Assembly: GCF_000737325.1 (NCBI RefSeq)
Contig: NZ_CP011125.1
Location: 5,146,001 to 5,210,000 of the forward strand
DNA: 64,000 bases
Reading direction: 5' to 3'
Origin: Sandaracinus amylolyticus
GTDB taxonomy: Bacteria; Myxococcota_A; Polyangia; Polyangiales; Sandaracinaceae
In this document: positions 1-8,423 of the stretch, one piece after another
Numbering within the stretch: position 1 is the stretch's first letter
Layout: every line of letters starts with the position of its first letter
Program-made: the position numbers and the translations under genes
The notes under the pieces: generated by a model
The model's input: the letters and a program-made list of their open reading frames with translations, nothing else
Told to the model about the DNA's origin: nothing
Database searches by the model: none

Positions 1-245
1 CGCACGTCCGCGGCGCGCTCGCCCTTCACGGCCGCGGCCTCGACCCGCAGCGCGAGCGACGCGCCCGCGAGCACGAGGAACGCCGGGAGCGCGAGGGTCT
101 GCAGGAAGACGCGCTCGATCGCGTACCACGTCGTCTCGCGCGCCTCGGGCGAGGTCCATGCGTCGAAAGCGTGCCCCTGCACCATCAACATCGACGCGAT
201 CCCGCGAGCGACGTCGATGCCCTGCACGCGCGCGGGCTTCGTCAC
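1..245 (-). CDS. Membrane acyltransferase, DUF1624/YeiB-like (C-terminal part outside window)
   Basis: Only the first 81 codons are inside the window. The N-terminus carries the pattern GIDVARGIASMLMVQGHAF, which resembles the opening helix of the DUF1624/YeiB group of polytopic membrane acyltransferases (an R-G pair, then hydrophobic residues and a conserved His). A second hydrophobic stretch, TLALPAFLVLAGASLAL, follows. I place the start at GTG 245 because it forms a GTGA overlap with the stop of the DUF1343 gene upstream; GTG 263 is an alternative in the same frame. It would be the last visible gene of the pyrR-pyrB-DUF1343 run. The family is inferred from the N-terminus alone; other multi-helix acyltransferases are possible. 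Confidence 0.55.
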   Translation of the reverse strand, partial: MTKPARVQGIDVARGIASMLMVQGHAFDAWTSPEARETTWYAIERVFLQTLALPAFLVLAGASLALRVEAAAVKGERAADV

Positions 246-1393
246 CTCGGGTACAGCAGCCACGCGCGGCGCTCCTCGCCGAAGCGCGCCACCGCATCGC
301 GCTCCGCGTCGAGGATCGCGTCGACATCGGCGCCCGCGTCGATCGCCTCGCGCACCTCGGGCCCACCGCACAGCAGATCGATCGCCGGCACGTGATCGAC
401 GAACTCGTAGCGCTCGGTGCGCCACGCGAAGTCCCCGCGATGGGCGCGCGCGATCGCGGCGAGCATCCGCACGTACGCCGCGTACGGCGCGAAGCGCGCC
501 TCGTCGGTCACGTGCACCTGCACGCCGCCGCACACCATCTTCGCGTGCTTGTGGAACGTCGGCGAGAACGTCAGCGGGCGCAGGACCGCGCCCTCGATCA
601 CCACGTCGCGCGCGAGCGCGCGCCCGTCCACGAACGGCGCGCCGAAGATCTCGAACGGCCGCGTCGTCCCGCGCCCTTCGCTGAGGTTCGTGCCCTCGAT
701 CAGACAGCCACCGGGATACACGCGCGCGGTGTCGAGCGTCGGCATGTTCGGCGACGGCAGCACCCACGGCAGCTCCCACCCGCGCGTCGCGTCCCAGCCG
801 TCCATCGTCACGACCTCGAGCGCGTCGATGCCGCGCAGCGACGCGACCATCGTGACGATCTCACCGATCGTCATCGCGTGCCGCACCGGCACGTCGTGGA
901 GGCCCACGAACGAGCGATATCCCGCGCGCTGCGGCGCGCCCTCCATCACGACGCCGCCGAGCGGGTTGGGACGATCGAGGATCACCGTCGTGATCCCGAG
1001 CGCGCTCGCGGCCTCGAGACACAGCGCCGCGGTCCACACGAACGTGTAGTAGCGACTCCCGACGTCCTGCAGATCGATGACGAGCGCGTCGATGCCCGCG
1101 AGCTGCGCCGGCGTCGGCGAGAGCGACGCGAAGCTGTCCCCGTAGAGCGTGTGGATCGGCGCACCGTCCGGCGCGCGCGCATCACCCACGCCGATCATGT
1201 CCTGCGCCTCGCCGCCGAAGCCGTGCTCCGGCCCGAAGTACGCGACGATCTCCGCGCCTGCGCGCGTCAGCACGCTCGACGCATGCTCGAACGTCGACGT
1301 CACGCTCGCCGGATGCGCGACGAGCCCGACGCGCCGCCCGCGCAGCGACGTCACCTCTCCGCGCGCGACGCGCTCCAGCCCGGTGCGCGTCAC
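242..1393 (-). CDS. DUF1343 / NamZ-like exo-beta-N-acetylmuramidase family protein
   Basis: The 383-residue protein shows the DUF1343 (NamZ, glycoside hydrolase family 171) signatures: [13 protein letters not shown] around residues 54-66 with the Glu-His pair, [12 protein letters not shown] around 107-118, DRPNPLGG, and [16 protein letters not shown]. Characterised family members release MurNAc from the non-reducing end of peptidoglycan fragments. Those enzymes are normally exported, but no signal peptide is visible here, so this copy may act on imported muropeptides in the cytoplasm. ATG 1393 overlaps the pyrB stop by four bases (ATGA), so it is probably co-translated with pyrB. Family assignment is firm; substrate is inferred. 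Confidence 0.85.
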   Translation of the reverse strand: MTRTGLERVARGEVTSLRGRRVGLVAHPASVTSTFEHASSVLTRAGAEIVAYFGPEHGFGGEAQDMIGVGDARAPDGAPIHTLYGDSFASLSPTPAQLAGIDALVIDLQDVGSRYYTFVWTAALCLEAASALGITTVILDRPNPLGGVVMEGAPQRAGYRSFVGLHDVPVRHAMTIGEIVTMVASLRGIDALEVVTMDGWDATRGWELPWVLPSPNMPTLDTARVYPGGCLIEGTNLSEGRGTTRPFEIFGAPFVDGRALARDVVIEGAVLRPLTFSPTFHKHAKMVCGGVQVHVTDEARFAPYAAYVRMLAAIARAHRGDFAWRTERYEFVDHVPAIDLLCGGPEVREAIDAGADVDAILDAERDAVARFGEERRAWLLYPR

Positions 1394-2340
1394 CCCTGCG
1401 TGCCCGGGCCGGCGCCCGCTTCACCCGCGAGCAGATAGAGCACCGCCATGCGCACCGCGACGCCGGCCTCGACCTGATCGAGGATCGCGCTGCGCGCGTG
1501 ATCCGCGACCTCCGGCGAGATCTCGACGCCGCGGTTCATCGGCCCGGGGTGCATGACGATCGCGTCCGGCTTCGCGTAGCCCAGCGTGCGCGGCGAGATG
1601 CCGAACGTGCGGCTGTACTCGCGCATGCTCGGGAGGAGCGCGCCCTCGAGCCGCTCGCGCTGGATGCGGAGCACCATCACGACGTCGGCGCCTTCGAGCG
1701 CGGGCTCGAGCCGATCGAATACTTTGACCCCCAACGATTCGACCTCGCTGGGCATCAGCGTGCGCGGCCCGACCACGCGCACCTCGCTCCCGAAGAGCCG
1801 CAGGAGGAGCGCGTTGCTGCGCGCGACGCGCGAGTGCGCGACGTCCCCGCAGATCGTCACGACCAGCTTCGACAGCGTGCCCTTCGCGCGGCGGATCGTG
1901 AACGCGTCGAGCAGCGCCTGCGTGGGGTGCTCGTGCGCGCCGTCGCCCGCGTTGACGATGCTGCACCCGACGCGCTCGCTGACGTAGTGCGGCGCGCCCG
2001 ACGCGGAGTGCCGGATCACGACGACGTCGGGGTGCATCGCCTGCAGCGTCTGCACCGTGTCGAGCAGCGTCTCGCCCTTCGTCACGCTCGACGTCGACGT
2101 CGAGATGTTCACGACGTCCGCGCTGAGTCGCTTGCCCGCGAGCTCGAAGCTCGTGCGCGTCCGCGTGCTCGCCTCGAAGAACAGGTTGATGACGCTCTTG
2201 CCGCGCAGCGTCGGAACCTTGCGCACCGGGCGCCGCGACACCTCGTAGAACACCTCGGCCGCATCGAGGATCTGCGCGACGTCGCTCGCCTCGAGCCCTT
2301 CGATCCCCAGCAGATGCGTGTGCCTGAACGGCCTCGTCAC
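1390..2340 (-). CDS. pyrB: Aspartate carbamoyltransferase catalytic subunit
   Basis: This 316-residue protein joins carbamoyl phosphate to aspartate in de novo pyrimidine synthesis. The carbamoyl-phosphate loop STRTRTSFE lies at residues 58-66, HPTQALLD in the middle contributes to the active site, and [11 protein letters not shown] near the C-terminus is typical of PyrR-linked ATCases. The frame stays open upstream, but the start is placed at GTG 2340: this gives the usual family length and a GTGA overlap with the pyrR stop. The order pyrR-pyrB is classical. The following DUF1343 gene overlaps its stop. No pyrI regulatory-subunit gene is visible nearby. Confidence 0.96.
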   Translation of the reverse strand: MTRPFRHTHLLGIEGLEASDVAQILDAAEVFYEVSRRPVRKVPTLRGKSVINLFFEASTRTRTSFELAGKRLSADVVNISTSTSSVTKGETLLDTVQTLQAMHPDVVVIRHSASGAPHYVSERVGCSIVNAGDGAHEHPTQALLDAFTIRRAKGTLSKLVVTICGDVAHSRVARSNALLLRLFGSEVRVVGPRTLMPSEVESLGVKVFDRLEPALEGADVVMVLRIQRERLEGALLPSMREYSRTFGISPRTLGYAKPDAIVMHPGPMNRGVEISPEVADHARSAILDQVEAGVAVRMAVLYLLAGEAGAGPGTQG

Positions 2341-2879
2341 GTCGTCGCGCTCCTCACGCAGATCGCACGCTCGAACCCGACGTCGTCGAGCTTCACCTCG
2401 AGGCGCGCGCCATCGGGCACCTGGACCACGCGGCCCACGAAGTCGGGCGCGATCGGCAGCTCGCGCCCGCCGCGATCGAGCAGCACCGCGAGCCACACCC
2501 GGCGCGGCCTTCCGTAGTCGAGCAGGCAGTCGATCGCCGCGCGGATCGTGCGGCCCGTCTGCATCACGTCGTCGATCAGCACGACCTCGCGTGCGTTCAC
2601 GTCGAAGTCGATCCGGCTCGGACCGATCTTCGGGTCGGGCAGCGCGGTCGCGGCGTCGTCGCGATAGAGCGCGATCTCGACGCTGCCCACCGGCACCACG
2701 CGCTTCTCGGCCTCTTCGATCGCACGCGCGACGCGCTCCGCGATCGGCACGCCGCCTCGTCGCACGCCGACCAGCGCGAGCCGCTCGGTTCCCCCGGCGC
2801 GCTCGACGATCTCGTGCGCGAGCCGACGCACCGTCCGCGCGATCGACTCCGCGTCCATGACGGTCTCGCCCGGCTGCAT
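2337..2879 (-). CDS. pyrR: Bifunctional pyr operon regulator / uracil phosphoribosyltransferase
   Basis: The 180-residue protein aligns along its length with the PyrR pattern. It has the PRPP-binding motif [13 protein letters not shown] (acidic pair at 103-104), VGVRRGG near residue 38, the LYRDD element and DRGGRELPI. PyrR proteins bind pyr mRNA to attenuate transcription and can make UMP from uracil and PRPP. ATG 2879 gives an N-terminus that matches the family; ATG 2858 is a shorter alternative and neither has a strong Shine-Dalgarno sequence. It directly precedes and overlaps pyrB. I did not recognise a pyr attenuator upstream, where only 49 bases separate it from the preceding gene. Confidence 0.94.
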   Translation of the reverse strand: MQPGETVMDAESIARTVRRLAHEIVERAGGTERLALVGVRRGGVPIAERVARAIEEAEKRVVPVGSVEIALYRDDAATALPDPKIGPSRIDFDVNAREVVLIDDVMQTGRTIRAAIDCLLDYGRPRRVWLAVLLDRGGRELPIAPDFVGRVVQVPDGARLEVKLDDVGFERAICVRSATT

Positions 2880-2928
2880 CGGCGGCGTGTTCTACGCGCG
2901 GGGATCCCGCGTCGTCAATGCGCGGGCG

Positions 2929-3372
2929 TCAGCTGCGCGAGGTCTTGCCGCACATGCGCCAGCCGCCGCCGGGCTGGCGCTCGCGGTGCTCGGGGCGCAG
3001 CTCGCTGCGCGCGTCCTCGGCGAGCAGCTCACACGGATCGAACCAGTGCAGCGTGCGCGCGACCCCGAGGATCGCCGGCATCGTGCCCCGGAACTCGTCG
3101 TTCTCGGGGCACCGCCACCGCCACACGCCTTCGATCTCCGGCGCCTCGGCGGTGCACAGCACTTCCTTCACACCGCCGTTGCAGTTCGTCGAGACCACGA
3201 GGAACGCGCCGGGCAGCGCCCGCGCGTCGTGGACGCGCAGCACCACGTCGTGGTGGAACTCGCCCTGCGTGTGGTGCTGCACGAGATCGTACCCGCCGCA
3301 CAGACGACGCACCGCCTCGAGCAGGTCGCCCAGCGTCATCCGCGACGCGAGCGTCTCGAGCAGATCGCTCAC
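2929..3372 (-). CDS. Hypothetical protein downstream of ccmE
   Basis: A soluble protein of 147 residues with no signal peptide or membrane segment and no family I recognise. It is moderately acidic in the first two thirds, with four cysteines spread along the chain (in LCGG, NCNGG, LCTAE and WRCPE) and a basic tail ending WRMCGKTSRS. ATG 3372 overlaps the ccmE stop by four bases, so the two genes are probably translated together and may share a task. The coding frame is supported by the overlap and by third-position G+C, not by a family match. Confidence 0.6.
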   Translation of the reverse strand: MSDLLETLASRMTLGDLLEAVRRLCGGYDLVQHHTQGEFHHDVVLRVHDARALPGAFLVVSTNCNGGVKEVLCTAEAPEIEGVWRWRCPENDEFRGTMPAILGVARTLHWFDPCELLAEDARSELRPEHRERQPGGGWRMCGKTSRS

Positions 3373-3953
3373 GACGGGGGTCGCGGCATCCCGACCGCCG
3401 ACGTCTCCGGCGGCGCCGCGTGCGGCATCGCCTCACCGGCCTGCTGCCGCTGGTCCATCTCGTAGCGCGACGGGCACTTCGGGATCACCTGGCTCGCGAG
3501 GAACGAGCCGTCCTCGCGCAGGCGCCCTTCGACCGTCACCGAGATCCCCATGCCGTCGCGGAACGTGTCGGGCACCACGCACTGCGGGAACTCGACGGGC
3601 ATCCGGCGCTCGCCGCTCTCGAGCACGAAGCGCCACTCGCACGGCTCCTCGCGGAACTGCACCGAGCCGTTCGTCAGGGCGCCCTCGACGCGCAGCGTGC
3701 GACCCAGGTGCTCGCTCGGCTCGGCGACGACCTCTTCGATCGTCTCCGAGTACACGAACGTGTCCTCGCCGCTCAGCAGCCACCCGACCGCGCCCGCGCC
3801 GACCGCGAACACCGTGGCGAGCGCCACGACGCGCACCCACGCGGGCGTCGGCTTCTCGCCGGGTGCGTCGCCGCGCGGAGACACCGCCACGGGCGCATCG
3901 GCGCCGGCCTTCGCACGCTCGAGCAGGTCCTCGGTCTCGTCGCGGGCGTCCAT
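3369..3953 (-). CDS. ccmE: CcmE-like heme chaperone with a CxxxY motif
   Basis: The 194-residue protein has a 40-residue charged N-terminus, one membrane span (about 41-60) and a CcmE/OB-fold domain: VYSETIEEV, HLGRTLRVEGALTNGSVQ, MPVEF, DGMGISVTVEGRL and FLASQVIPKCPSRYEM. In canonical system I CcmE the heme is bound through a His in an HDxxY-type motif. Here that place reads Cys160-Pro-Ser-Arg-Tyr164, the CxxxY variant known from archaea and Desulfovibrio-type bacteria (system I*). Two more cysteines (105, 125) sit in the fold. No other ccm gene is next to it: its neighbours are an unknown gene downstream and a PilZ protein upstream. Confidence 0.82.
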   Translation of the reverse strand: MDARDETEDLLERAKAGADAPVAVSPRGDAPGEKPTPAWVRVVALATVFAVGAGAVGWLLSGEDTFVYSETIEEVVAEPSEHLGRTLRVEGALTNGSVQFREEPCEWRFVLESGERRMPVEFPQCVVPDTFRDGMGISVTVEGRLREDGSFLASQVIPKCPSRYEMDQRQQAGEAMPHAAPPETSAVGMPRPPS

Positions 3954-3992
3954 GCGAGTCCGAGTATGTGGCGGTGCTCGCGCCTCGGCCAG

Positions 3993-4325
3993 CTACTCCG
4001 CCGTCTTCGGCGTGCCGTCGAGGTCGTGGAGGAGCCCGCTCCAGACGTCGCGTCCCTCGCAGAACTGCACGAAACGCAGGCCCATCGCGCCGCGCCCGCG
4101 CCCCGCCTGCGCCCACACGACCTCGGCGTCGATCACCACGCGGCCGCGTCCCGGCTCCTCGAGCGAGATGCGCAGCTTCGTCCCCGGCGGTGGGGGGATC
4201 GACGTCCGCAGCTGCACGCCGCCCTCGCTCGCGTTCACCGTCTGCAGCGCGACGGTGTAGCGCTCCCCCTCGCACCAAAGGCGGCGACGGAGGTCGTAGC
4301 GACGCTGGCGACGTTGTTCGGGCAT
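3993..4325 (-). CDS. PilZ-domain protein (probable c-di-GMP binding)
   Basis: A single PilZ domain makes up this 110-residue protein. The two ligand motifs are visible: an arginine-rich RRQRRYDLRRR at residues 5-15 (the RxxxR loop) and NASEGG at about 32-37 (the D/NxSxxG element). The rest, with GTKLRISLEEP, VIDAEVVWA and GAMGLRFVQF, follows the family's beta-barrel. It has no output domain of its own, so it most likely binds c-di-GMP and acts on a partner. It sits alone, 39 bases upstream of ccmE on the same strand; the functional link is unclear. Confidence 0.85.
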   Translation of the reverse strand: MPEQRRQRRYDLRRRLWCEGERYTVALQTVNASEGGVQLRTSIPPPPGTKLRISLEEPGRGRVVIDAEVVWAQAGRGRGAMGLRFVQFCEGRDVWSGLLHDLDGTPKTAE

Positions 4326-4612
4326 GCAGGGGCGGCTCGCGCTCGGCGCCCCCCCGAGCTCCGAAACGCTCGCGAATATATCGAGATGCGCGTCGCGACG
4401 TCAAACTTTGCAGGAGTGTTCGTCCCGCCGGTCCCGGACGGGAGAGACGGCGCGAAGCGCGCGGACGGAAGGCCCGGTGGACGAGCCGAAACATCGCGCG
4501 CGCATGCACAGTGCGGACGACGGAAGCACGACGAGCCGACGCTCCGAAGAGCGCCGGCCCGTCGTTCGAGCTTCGATGAGCGAGCTCGGGCGCCGTCACC
4601 GGCGCTCGAGGA
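4326..4612. other. Intergenic stretch between pilZ and atpE with one copy of a dispersed repeat
   Basis: This 287-base gap holds a 77-base element (4413-4489), present again in inverse orientation at 14781-14854. Outside it I see no gene, clear terminator or RNA. The A+T-richer patch at about 4370-4415 could be the pilZ promoter region, but no convincing -35/-10 pair stands out. Confidence 0.5.
4413..4489 (+). repeat. Dispersed intergenic repeat, copy 1
   Basis: The element runs from GGAGTGTTCGTCCCGCCGG to GGACGAGCCGA and matches the reverse complement of 14781-14854 over nearly its whole length, with a variable centre. It contains a self-complementary core built from TCCCGCCGG and its near-complement CCGGACGGGA, so it could fold into a hairpin. 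Both copies lie in gaps just downstream of minus-strand genes (atpE here, the RCC1 lipoprotein at copy 2), which fits a terminator-like or REP-like element. Confidence 0.7.
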
Positions 4613-4939
4613 TCACCCGCCGAGCGGCCCGATGAAGCCGCCCGCGATGAGGAGGGCGTAGATCACGAGCGACTCGATGAGGGCGAGGCCGAGGATCATC
4701 GGGACGAACAGCTTGCCCGACGCGTTCGGGTTGCGCGCGATGCCCTCGAGCGCCGCCGCCGCCGCGCGGCCCTGACCGAGCGCGCCGCCGAGCGCCGCGA
4801 TCGAGATCGCGAAGCCCGCCGCGATCGCCTTCCACATCTGGACGTCGTACTGGTTGGTCCCCGCGTCCTGCGCGAACGCCGTCGAGGTGATCGCGAGGAT
4901 GGACAGGAACGTGGTGAGACCGAGCAGATTCTTCTTCAT
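4613..4939 (-). CDS. atpE: ATP synthase F0 subunit c, with signal peptide
   Basis: At 108 residues this is longer than a minimal c subunit because of an N-terminal signal peptide (about 1-23, ending AFAQ). Two hydrophobic helices then flank the polar loop ARNP at 68-71. The ion-binding carboxylate is Glu89, in LALIESLVIY. Gln56 in GGALGQG of helix 1 and Ser90 next to the Glu occupy positions that coordinate Na+ in sodium-type rings, although the following Thr of that motif is Leu here. It is the last gene of atpZ-atpI-atpB-atpE. The F1 genes are not in the window. Confidence 0.95.
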   Translation of the reverse strand: MKKNLLGLTTFLSILAITSTAFAQDAGTNQYDVQMWKAIAAGFAISIAALGGALGQGRAAAAALEGIARNPNASGKLFVPMILGLALIESLVIYALLIAGGFIGPLGG

Positions 4940-5075
4940 GACGAACGTGCCTCCTGCGAACCCCGGCGGGCACCGTGCCTCGATGACGAGGCTGCACAGC
5001 CGCGGCTAGCCGACCGGAAAACGGGTTGCCTTGCTTCTCTCCGAACGAGCCGCTCGGGAGAGCGGCCGAGCTCTT

Positions 5076-5882
5076 TCAGTGGTGGCCTTCGTCGTGCTGG
5101 ATCGCGAGGCCGATGTAGACCGTCGAGAGGATGCAGAACACCAGCGTCTGCACGATGCAGACGAGCGTTCCGAGCACCATGACGGGCACGGGAACGAGGA
5201 ACGCGAACACGGTGAGGAACGCGCCGACGACCAGGTGGTCGGCGACCATGTTCGCCATGAGACGAATCGAGAGCGAGATGGGGCGCGCGATGTGGCTGAT
5301 GACCTCGATGCAGAACATCAGGAGCATCAGCGGCAGCGCGTACCACGCGACGATCGGCCCGAAGAGGTGCTTCACGTGGTTGAAGCCGTTCTCCTTGATG
5401 CCGTAGACGTGCGTCGCGAGGAAGATGACGAGCGCCATCGCGAGCGTCGTGTTCAGGTTGTCGGTCGGCGGCGTGAAGCCGGGGACGAGACCGAGCAGGT
5501 TCGAGAAGAGGATGAAGAACGCGCAGGTGCCGATCAGCGGCAGGAAGTAGCGCGCCGGCTTCGGCCCCATGATGTCCGACATCATCGAGTAGGCCGCGCC
5601 CACGAAGAGCTCGACGAAGGTGCGCGGCGTGAGCCGGTCCTCCGGCACGATGGCCGCCTTCGTGTCCTTCACCTTCGTGTTCGCGACGAACGCGATCACC
5701 GCGATGAGCAGGAGGATGAAGAGCGCGCCGAACACGTGACCGACGTGACCGGTCTCGTTCGCGAGGATCGAGTCACTCTCGCCCGTCATCAGGTTGTTGA
5801 TGACCATGACGAGGTTGACGACGTTGTCCCAGAGCGTCGTCCCTCGGAACGCCAGCGTGAACCACGACTCGCCGTGCGGCAT
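5076..5882 (-). CDS. atpB: ATP synthase F0 subunit a
   Basis: The 268-residue polytopic protein is the stator channel subunit against which the c ring turns. The essential arginine is in ISLSIRLMANM, and other family signatures are NLLGLVPGF, a PTDNLNTTLAMAL loop and a His-rich C-terminus (HDEGHH). Six or so hydrophobic stretches are present. It lies seven bases after the atpI-like gene and 136 bases before atpE. That gap contains no gene. Confidence 0.97.
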   Translation of the reverse strand: MPHGESWFTLAFRGTTLWDNVVNLVMVINNLMTGESDSILANETGHVGHVFGALFILLLIAVIAFVANTKVKDTKAAIVPEDRLTPRTFVELFVGAAYSMMSDIMGPKPARYFLPLIGTCAFFILFSNLLGLVPGFTPPTDNLNTTLAMALVIFLATHVYGIKENGFNHVKHLFGPIVAWYALPLMLLMFCIEVISHIARPISLSIRLMANMVADHLVVGAFLTVFAFLVPVPVMVLGTLVCIVQTLVFCILSTVYIGLAIQHDEGHH

Positions 5883-5889
5883 CGCTCGC

Positions 5890-6288
5890 TCAGTCCCTCT
5901 CGCCGGCGCCGAGGACGCCTTCGTCCTGCGCGTTCAGCGAGCCGTTGAAGTGGAGATGCAGCGCCCCACCGAACAAGCCGGTGACGAGCGCACTGACGCC
6001 GAGGATCAACCCCGTGGCGTCGAAGATGCGGAGCAGGATCGCCGCGCCCGCGAGGACGAAGCCGATCTTCGCGACGAGCACCGAGGTGAGGCCGAAGCCG
6101 CGATCACCACGACGCACGATCGCCATCACGACCCAGCGGATCACCAGCCAGTTGAGCATCGCGAGCGACGCGCCCGCGATCGCACCGAGACCACGCTCGA
6201 GCCCACCGCCCACGAACGCGATCACCACGAGAGGAAGCGTGCTCGCTCCCACCCAGCGCGTGATCGTGTCGACGATGCGGTGTTCCAA
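5890..6288 (-). CDS. atpI: ATP synthase subunit I family protein
   Basis: A 132-residue membrane protein with four hydrophobic segments (about 15-32, 36-58, 66-85, 91-112) placed between atpZ and atpB, the normal position for the poorly conserved subunit I family. These proteins assist assembly of the c ring and may move Mg2+. The sequence WVGASTLPLVVIAFVGGG and the GASLAMLNWLVIRW segment suit the family. Assignment rests on membrane topology plus gene order. Confidence 0.8.
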   Translation of the reverse strand: MEHRIVDTITRWVGASTLPLVVIAFVGGGLERGLGAIAGASLAMLNWLVIRWVVMAIVRRGDRGFGLTSVLVAKIGFVLAGAAILLRIFDATGLILGVSALVTGLFGGALHLHFNGSLNAQDEGVLGAGERD

Positions 6289-6312
6289 GGATGTGTTCCG
6301 GTGCTGCGAGCG

Positions 6313-6540
6313 TCAGAGCTCGTCGAGGTTGGTTCTCTTCGCGAGGTCGTAGAGGCCCTTGAAGCCGGCGAAGATGCCGAGGGCCAATCCGACGTAGGTG
6401 AGAATGGGGCTGGTTCCGAAGTATCCGTCGAGCCAGGTGCCTCCGAAGTACCCGAGCATCGTGGCGATCACGAGCTCGAGCCCGACGGAGCCGACACGCC
6501 CCGCCGTCTTCAGCTGCTTGCGCTGCTCGGGTCCCAACAA
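6313..6540 (-). CDS. atpZ: AtpZ/AtpI-type F0F1 assembly protein
   Basis: The short 75-residue protein has two membrane helices separated by a GGTWLDGYFGTSP loop, the usual AtpZ pattern with a conserved glycine-rich hairpin, and a C-terminal KGLYDLAKRTN. It is the first gene of the F0 run and probably acts with the next gene in c-ring assembly. The start at ATG 6540 is preceded by the purine-rich TGAGGGAG, a good Shine-Dalgarno sequence. Confidence 0.85.
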   Translation of the reverse strand: MLGPEQRKQLKTAGRVGSVGLELVIATMLGYFGGTWLDGYFGTSPILTYVGLALGIFAGFKGLYDLAKRTNLDEL

Positions 6541-6647
6541 ACTCCCTCAGGCCCGACGGCGCGCGCCATGTAGCATGGCGTTTTCGGGGGTGCAAGGATG
6601 GTCAGGCGCGCGCCAACCCGACCATTTTGCGCTGTGATAACCGCCAG

Positions 6648-7934
6648 TTACACCGCCGCGAACGCAGCCCGAGCGGCCGCCGCGGTGTGCCGCAGGGTGG
6701 CCTGGTCGTGGGCACTGCTCACGAACCCGGCCTCGTACTGAGCAGGGGGCCACATCACGCCCGCGTCCAGCATCGCGTGGTGCCATCGACCGAACGCCGC
6801 CGTGTCGCAGCGCGCCGCGTCCTCCCACGAGCGCACCTCGCCCTCGCAGAAGAACGGCGTGATCATCGAGCCCGTGCGCTGCACCCGCACCGGCACCTTC
6901 GACGCCTTCGACGCCTCCACCAGCACCGCTTCGAGCTCGGCGCTCGCGGCCTCGAGGCGATCGTAGAAGCCCGCGTCGCCGTCGAGGATGCGCAGCGTCG
7001 CCAGGCCCGCCGCCACCGCGAGCGGGTTCCCGCTCAGCGTGCCCGCCTGGTAGACCGGCCCGATCGGCGAGACCTTCTCCATGATCTCGCGCCGCCCGCC
7101 GTACACGCCGACCGGCAGGCCACCGCCGACGATCTTGCCCAGCGTCGTGAGGTCCGGCGTGATCCCGAAGCGCTCCTGCGCGCCGCCCTTCGCGAGGCGG
7201 AAGCCCGTCATCACCTCGTCGAACACCAGCAGCGCGCCGTGCTTCGTCGTCAGCGCGCGCAGCGCGTCGAGGAACGCGCGGTCCGGCGGCACCGTCCCCA
7301 TGTTCCCGACCACCGGCTCGAGGATCACCGCCGCGATCTCGCTGCCGCGCGCCGCGAAGAGCTCGTGCAGCGCCGTCACGTCGTTGTACGGGAGCACCGT
7401 GCACGTGCTCGCGATCGCCGCCGGCACACCCGCGCTCGTCGGCACGCCGAACGTCGCGAGCCCGCTGCCCGCCTTCACCAGCAGGTAGTCCGCGCCGCCG
7501 TGGTAACAGCCCTCGAACTTCACGACGAGGTCGCGCCCCGTGAACCCGCGCGCCACCCGCAGCGCGCCCATCACCGCCTCGGTGCCGCTCGACGTGAAGC
7601 GCATCATCGAGATCGACGGGACCATCTTCGCGATCAGGTCCGCGAGGTCCGTCTCCTGCGCAGTCGGCGCGCCGTAGCTCGCGCCGCGCGTCATCGCGTG
7701 CTGCACCGCGCTCACCACGTCGGGGTGCGCGTGCCCGACGATCATCGGGCCCCACGAGCCGACGTAGTCGACGTACTTCTTGCCGTCCGCGCCCCACAGG
7801 TACGCGCCCTCGGCGCGGTCGACGAAGACGGGCGTACCACCCACCGCGCGGAACGCGCGCACGGGGGAATTCACGCCACCGGGGAAGCGCTCCTGGGCGC
7901 GGCGGAAGTGCTCGGCGGAGACGGGGTCGCTCAT
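6648..7934 (-). CDS. hemL: Glutamate-1-semialdehyde 2,1-aminomutase
   Basis: A 428-residue PLP enzyme that turns glutamate-1-semialdehyde into 5-aminolevulinate in the C5 route to heme. Landmarks are [11 protein letters not shown] at 18-28, SSGTEA at 115-120, FDEVMTGFR near 238-246 and the PLP lysine 267 in [13 protein letters not shown] 7934 gives the family's usual N-terminus; the frame remains open far upstream only because of the 107-base repeat array. The start codon is 16 bases from the array and has no purine-rich Shine-Dalgarno sequence. The pathway gene hemB is 22 kb away. Confidence 0.96.
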   Translation of the reverse strand: MSDPVSAEHFRRAQERFPGGVNSPVRAFRAVGGTPVFVDRAEGAYLWGADGKKYVDYVGSWGPMIVGHAHPDVVSAVQHAMTRGASYGAPTAQETDLADLIAKMVPSISMMRFTSSGTEAVMGALRVARGFTGRDLVVKFEGCYHGGADYLLVKAGSGLATFGVPTSAGVPAAIASTCTVLPYNDVTALHELFAARGSEIAAVILEPVVGNMGTVPPDRAFLDALRALTTKHGALLVFDEVMTGFRLAKGGAQERFGITPDLTTLGKIVGGGLPVGVYGGRREIMEKVSPIGPVYQAGTLSGNPLAVAAGLATLRILDGDAGFYDRLEAASAELEAVLVEASKASKVPVRVQRTGSMITPFFCEGEVRSWEDAARCDTAAFGRWHHAMLDAGVMWPPAQYEAGFVSSAHDQATLRHTAAAARAAFAAV

Positions 7935-7950
7935 GGGGCGCGCAGCATAG

Positions 7951-8378
7951 CAGTCCGAGGATCGACGCCGCGCTCGGAGCGGGTCGCCTTCGCGAGCAGC
8001 CGACGCGCGGAGGGCACGGTGGCGATCCTCGGACTGCGATGACACCGAGGAGCACAGCAGTCCGAGGATCGACGCCGCGCTCGGAGCGGGTCGCCTTCGC
8101 GAGCAGCCGACGCGCGGAGGGCACGGTGGCGATCCTCGGACTGCGATGACACCGATGAGCACAGCAGTCCGAGGATCGACGCCGCGCTCGGAGCGGGTCG
8201 CCTTCGCGAGCAGCCGACGCGCGGAGGGCACGGTGGCGATCCTCGGACTGCGATGACACCGAGGAGCACAGCAGTCCGAGGATCGACGCCGCGCTCGGAG
8301 CGGGTCGCCTTCGCGAGCAGCCGACGCGCGGAGGGCACGGTGGCGATCCTCGGACTGCGATGACACCGATGAGCACAG
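7951..8378. repeat. Four tandem 107-base repeats in the hemL leader
   Basis: The unit starts CAGTCCGAGGATCG and recurs at 7951, 8058, 8165 and 8272 with almost no changes. Each unit contains the inverse complement CGATCCTCGGACTG (first copy 8023-8036), so arms of 14 bases can pair within a unit (58-base loop) or between neighbours (21-base loop). The base before GAGCA at the unit end alternates G, T, G, T, which points to duplication of a 214-base dimer. The period is not a multiple of three. The array fills most of the gap between hemL and the divergent kinase gene. Confidence 0.97.
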
Positions 8379-8423
8379 CCCGGGCGGATTGACGCGCGAG
8401 GGTGCCGGAGTGACGCTCGGCGC

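Noticed and set aside
2337-2496. A 52-residue N-terminal extension of PyrB
   Set aside because: It lies within the pyrR gene in another frame. GTG 2340 gives the normal ATCase start and a GTGA overlap.
7951-8378. The 107-base array as a repeat protein or CRISPR
   Set aside because: The period is not divisible by three, so each copy reads in a different frame, and there are no variable spacers, only near-identical units.
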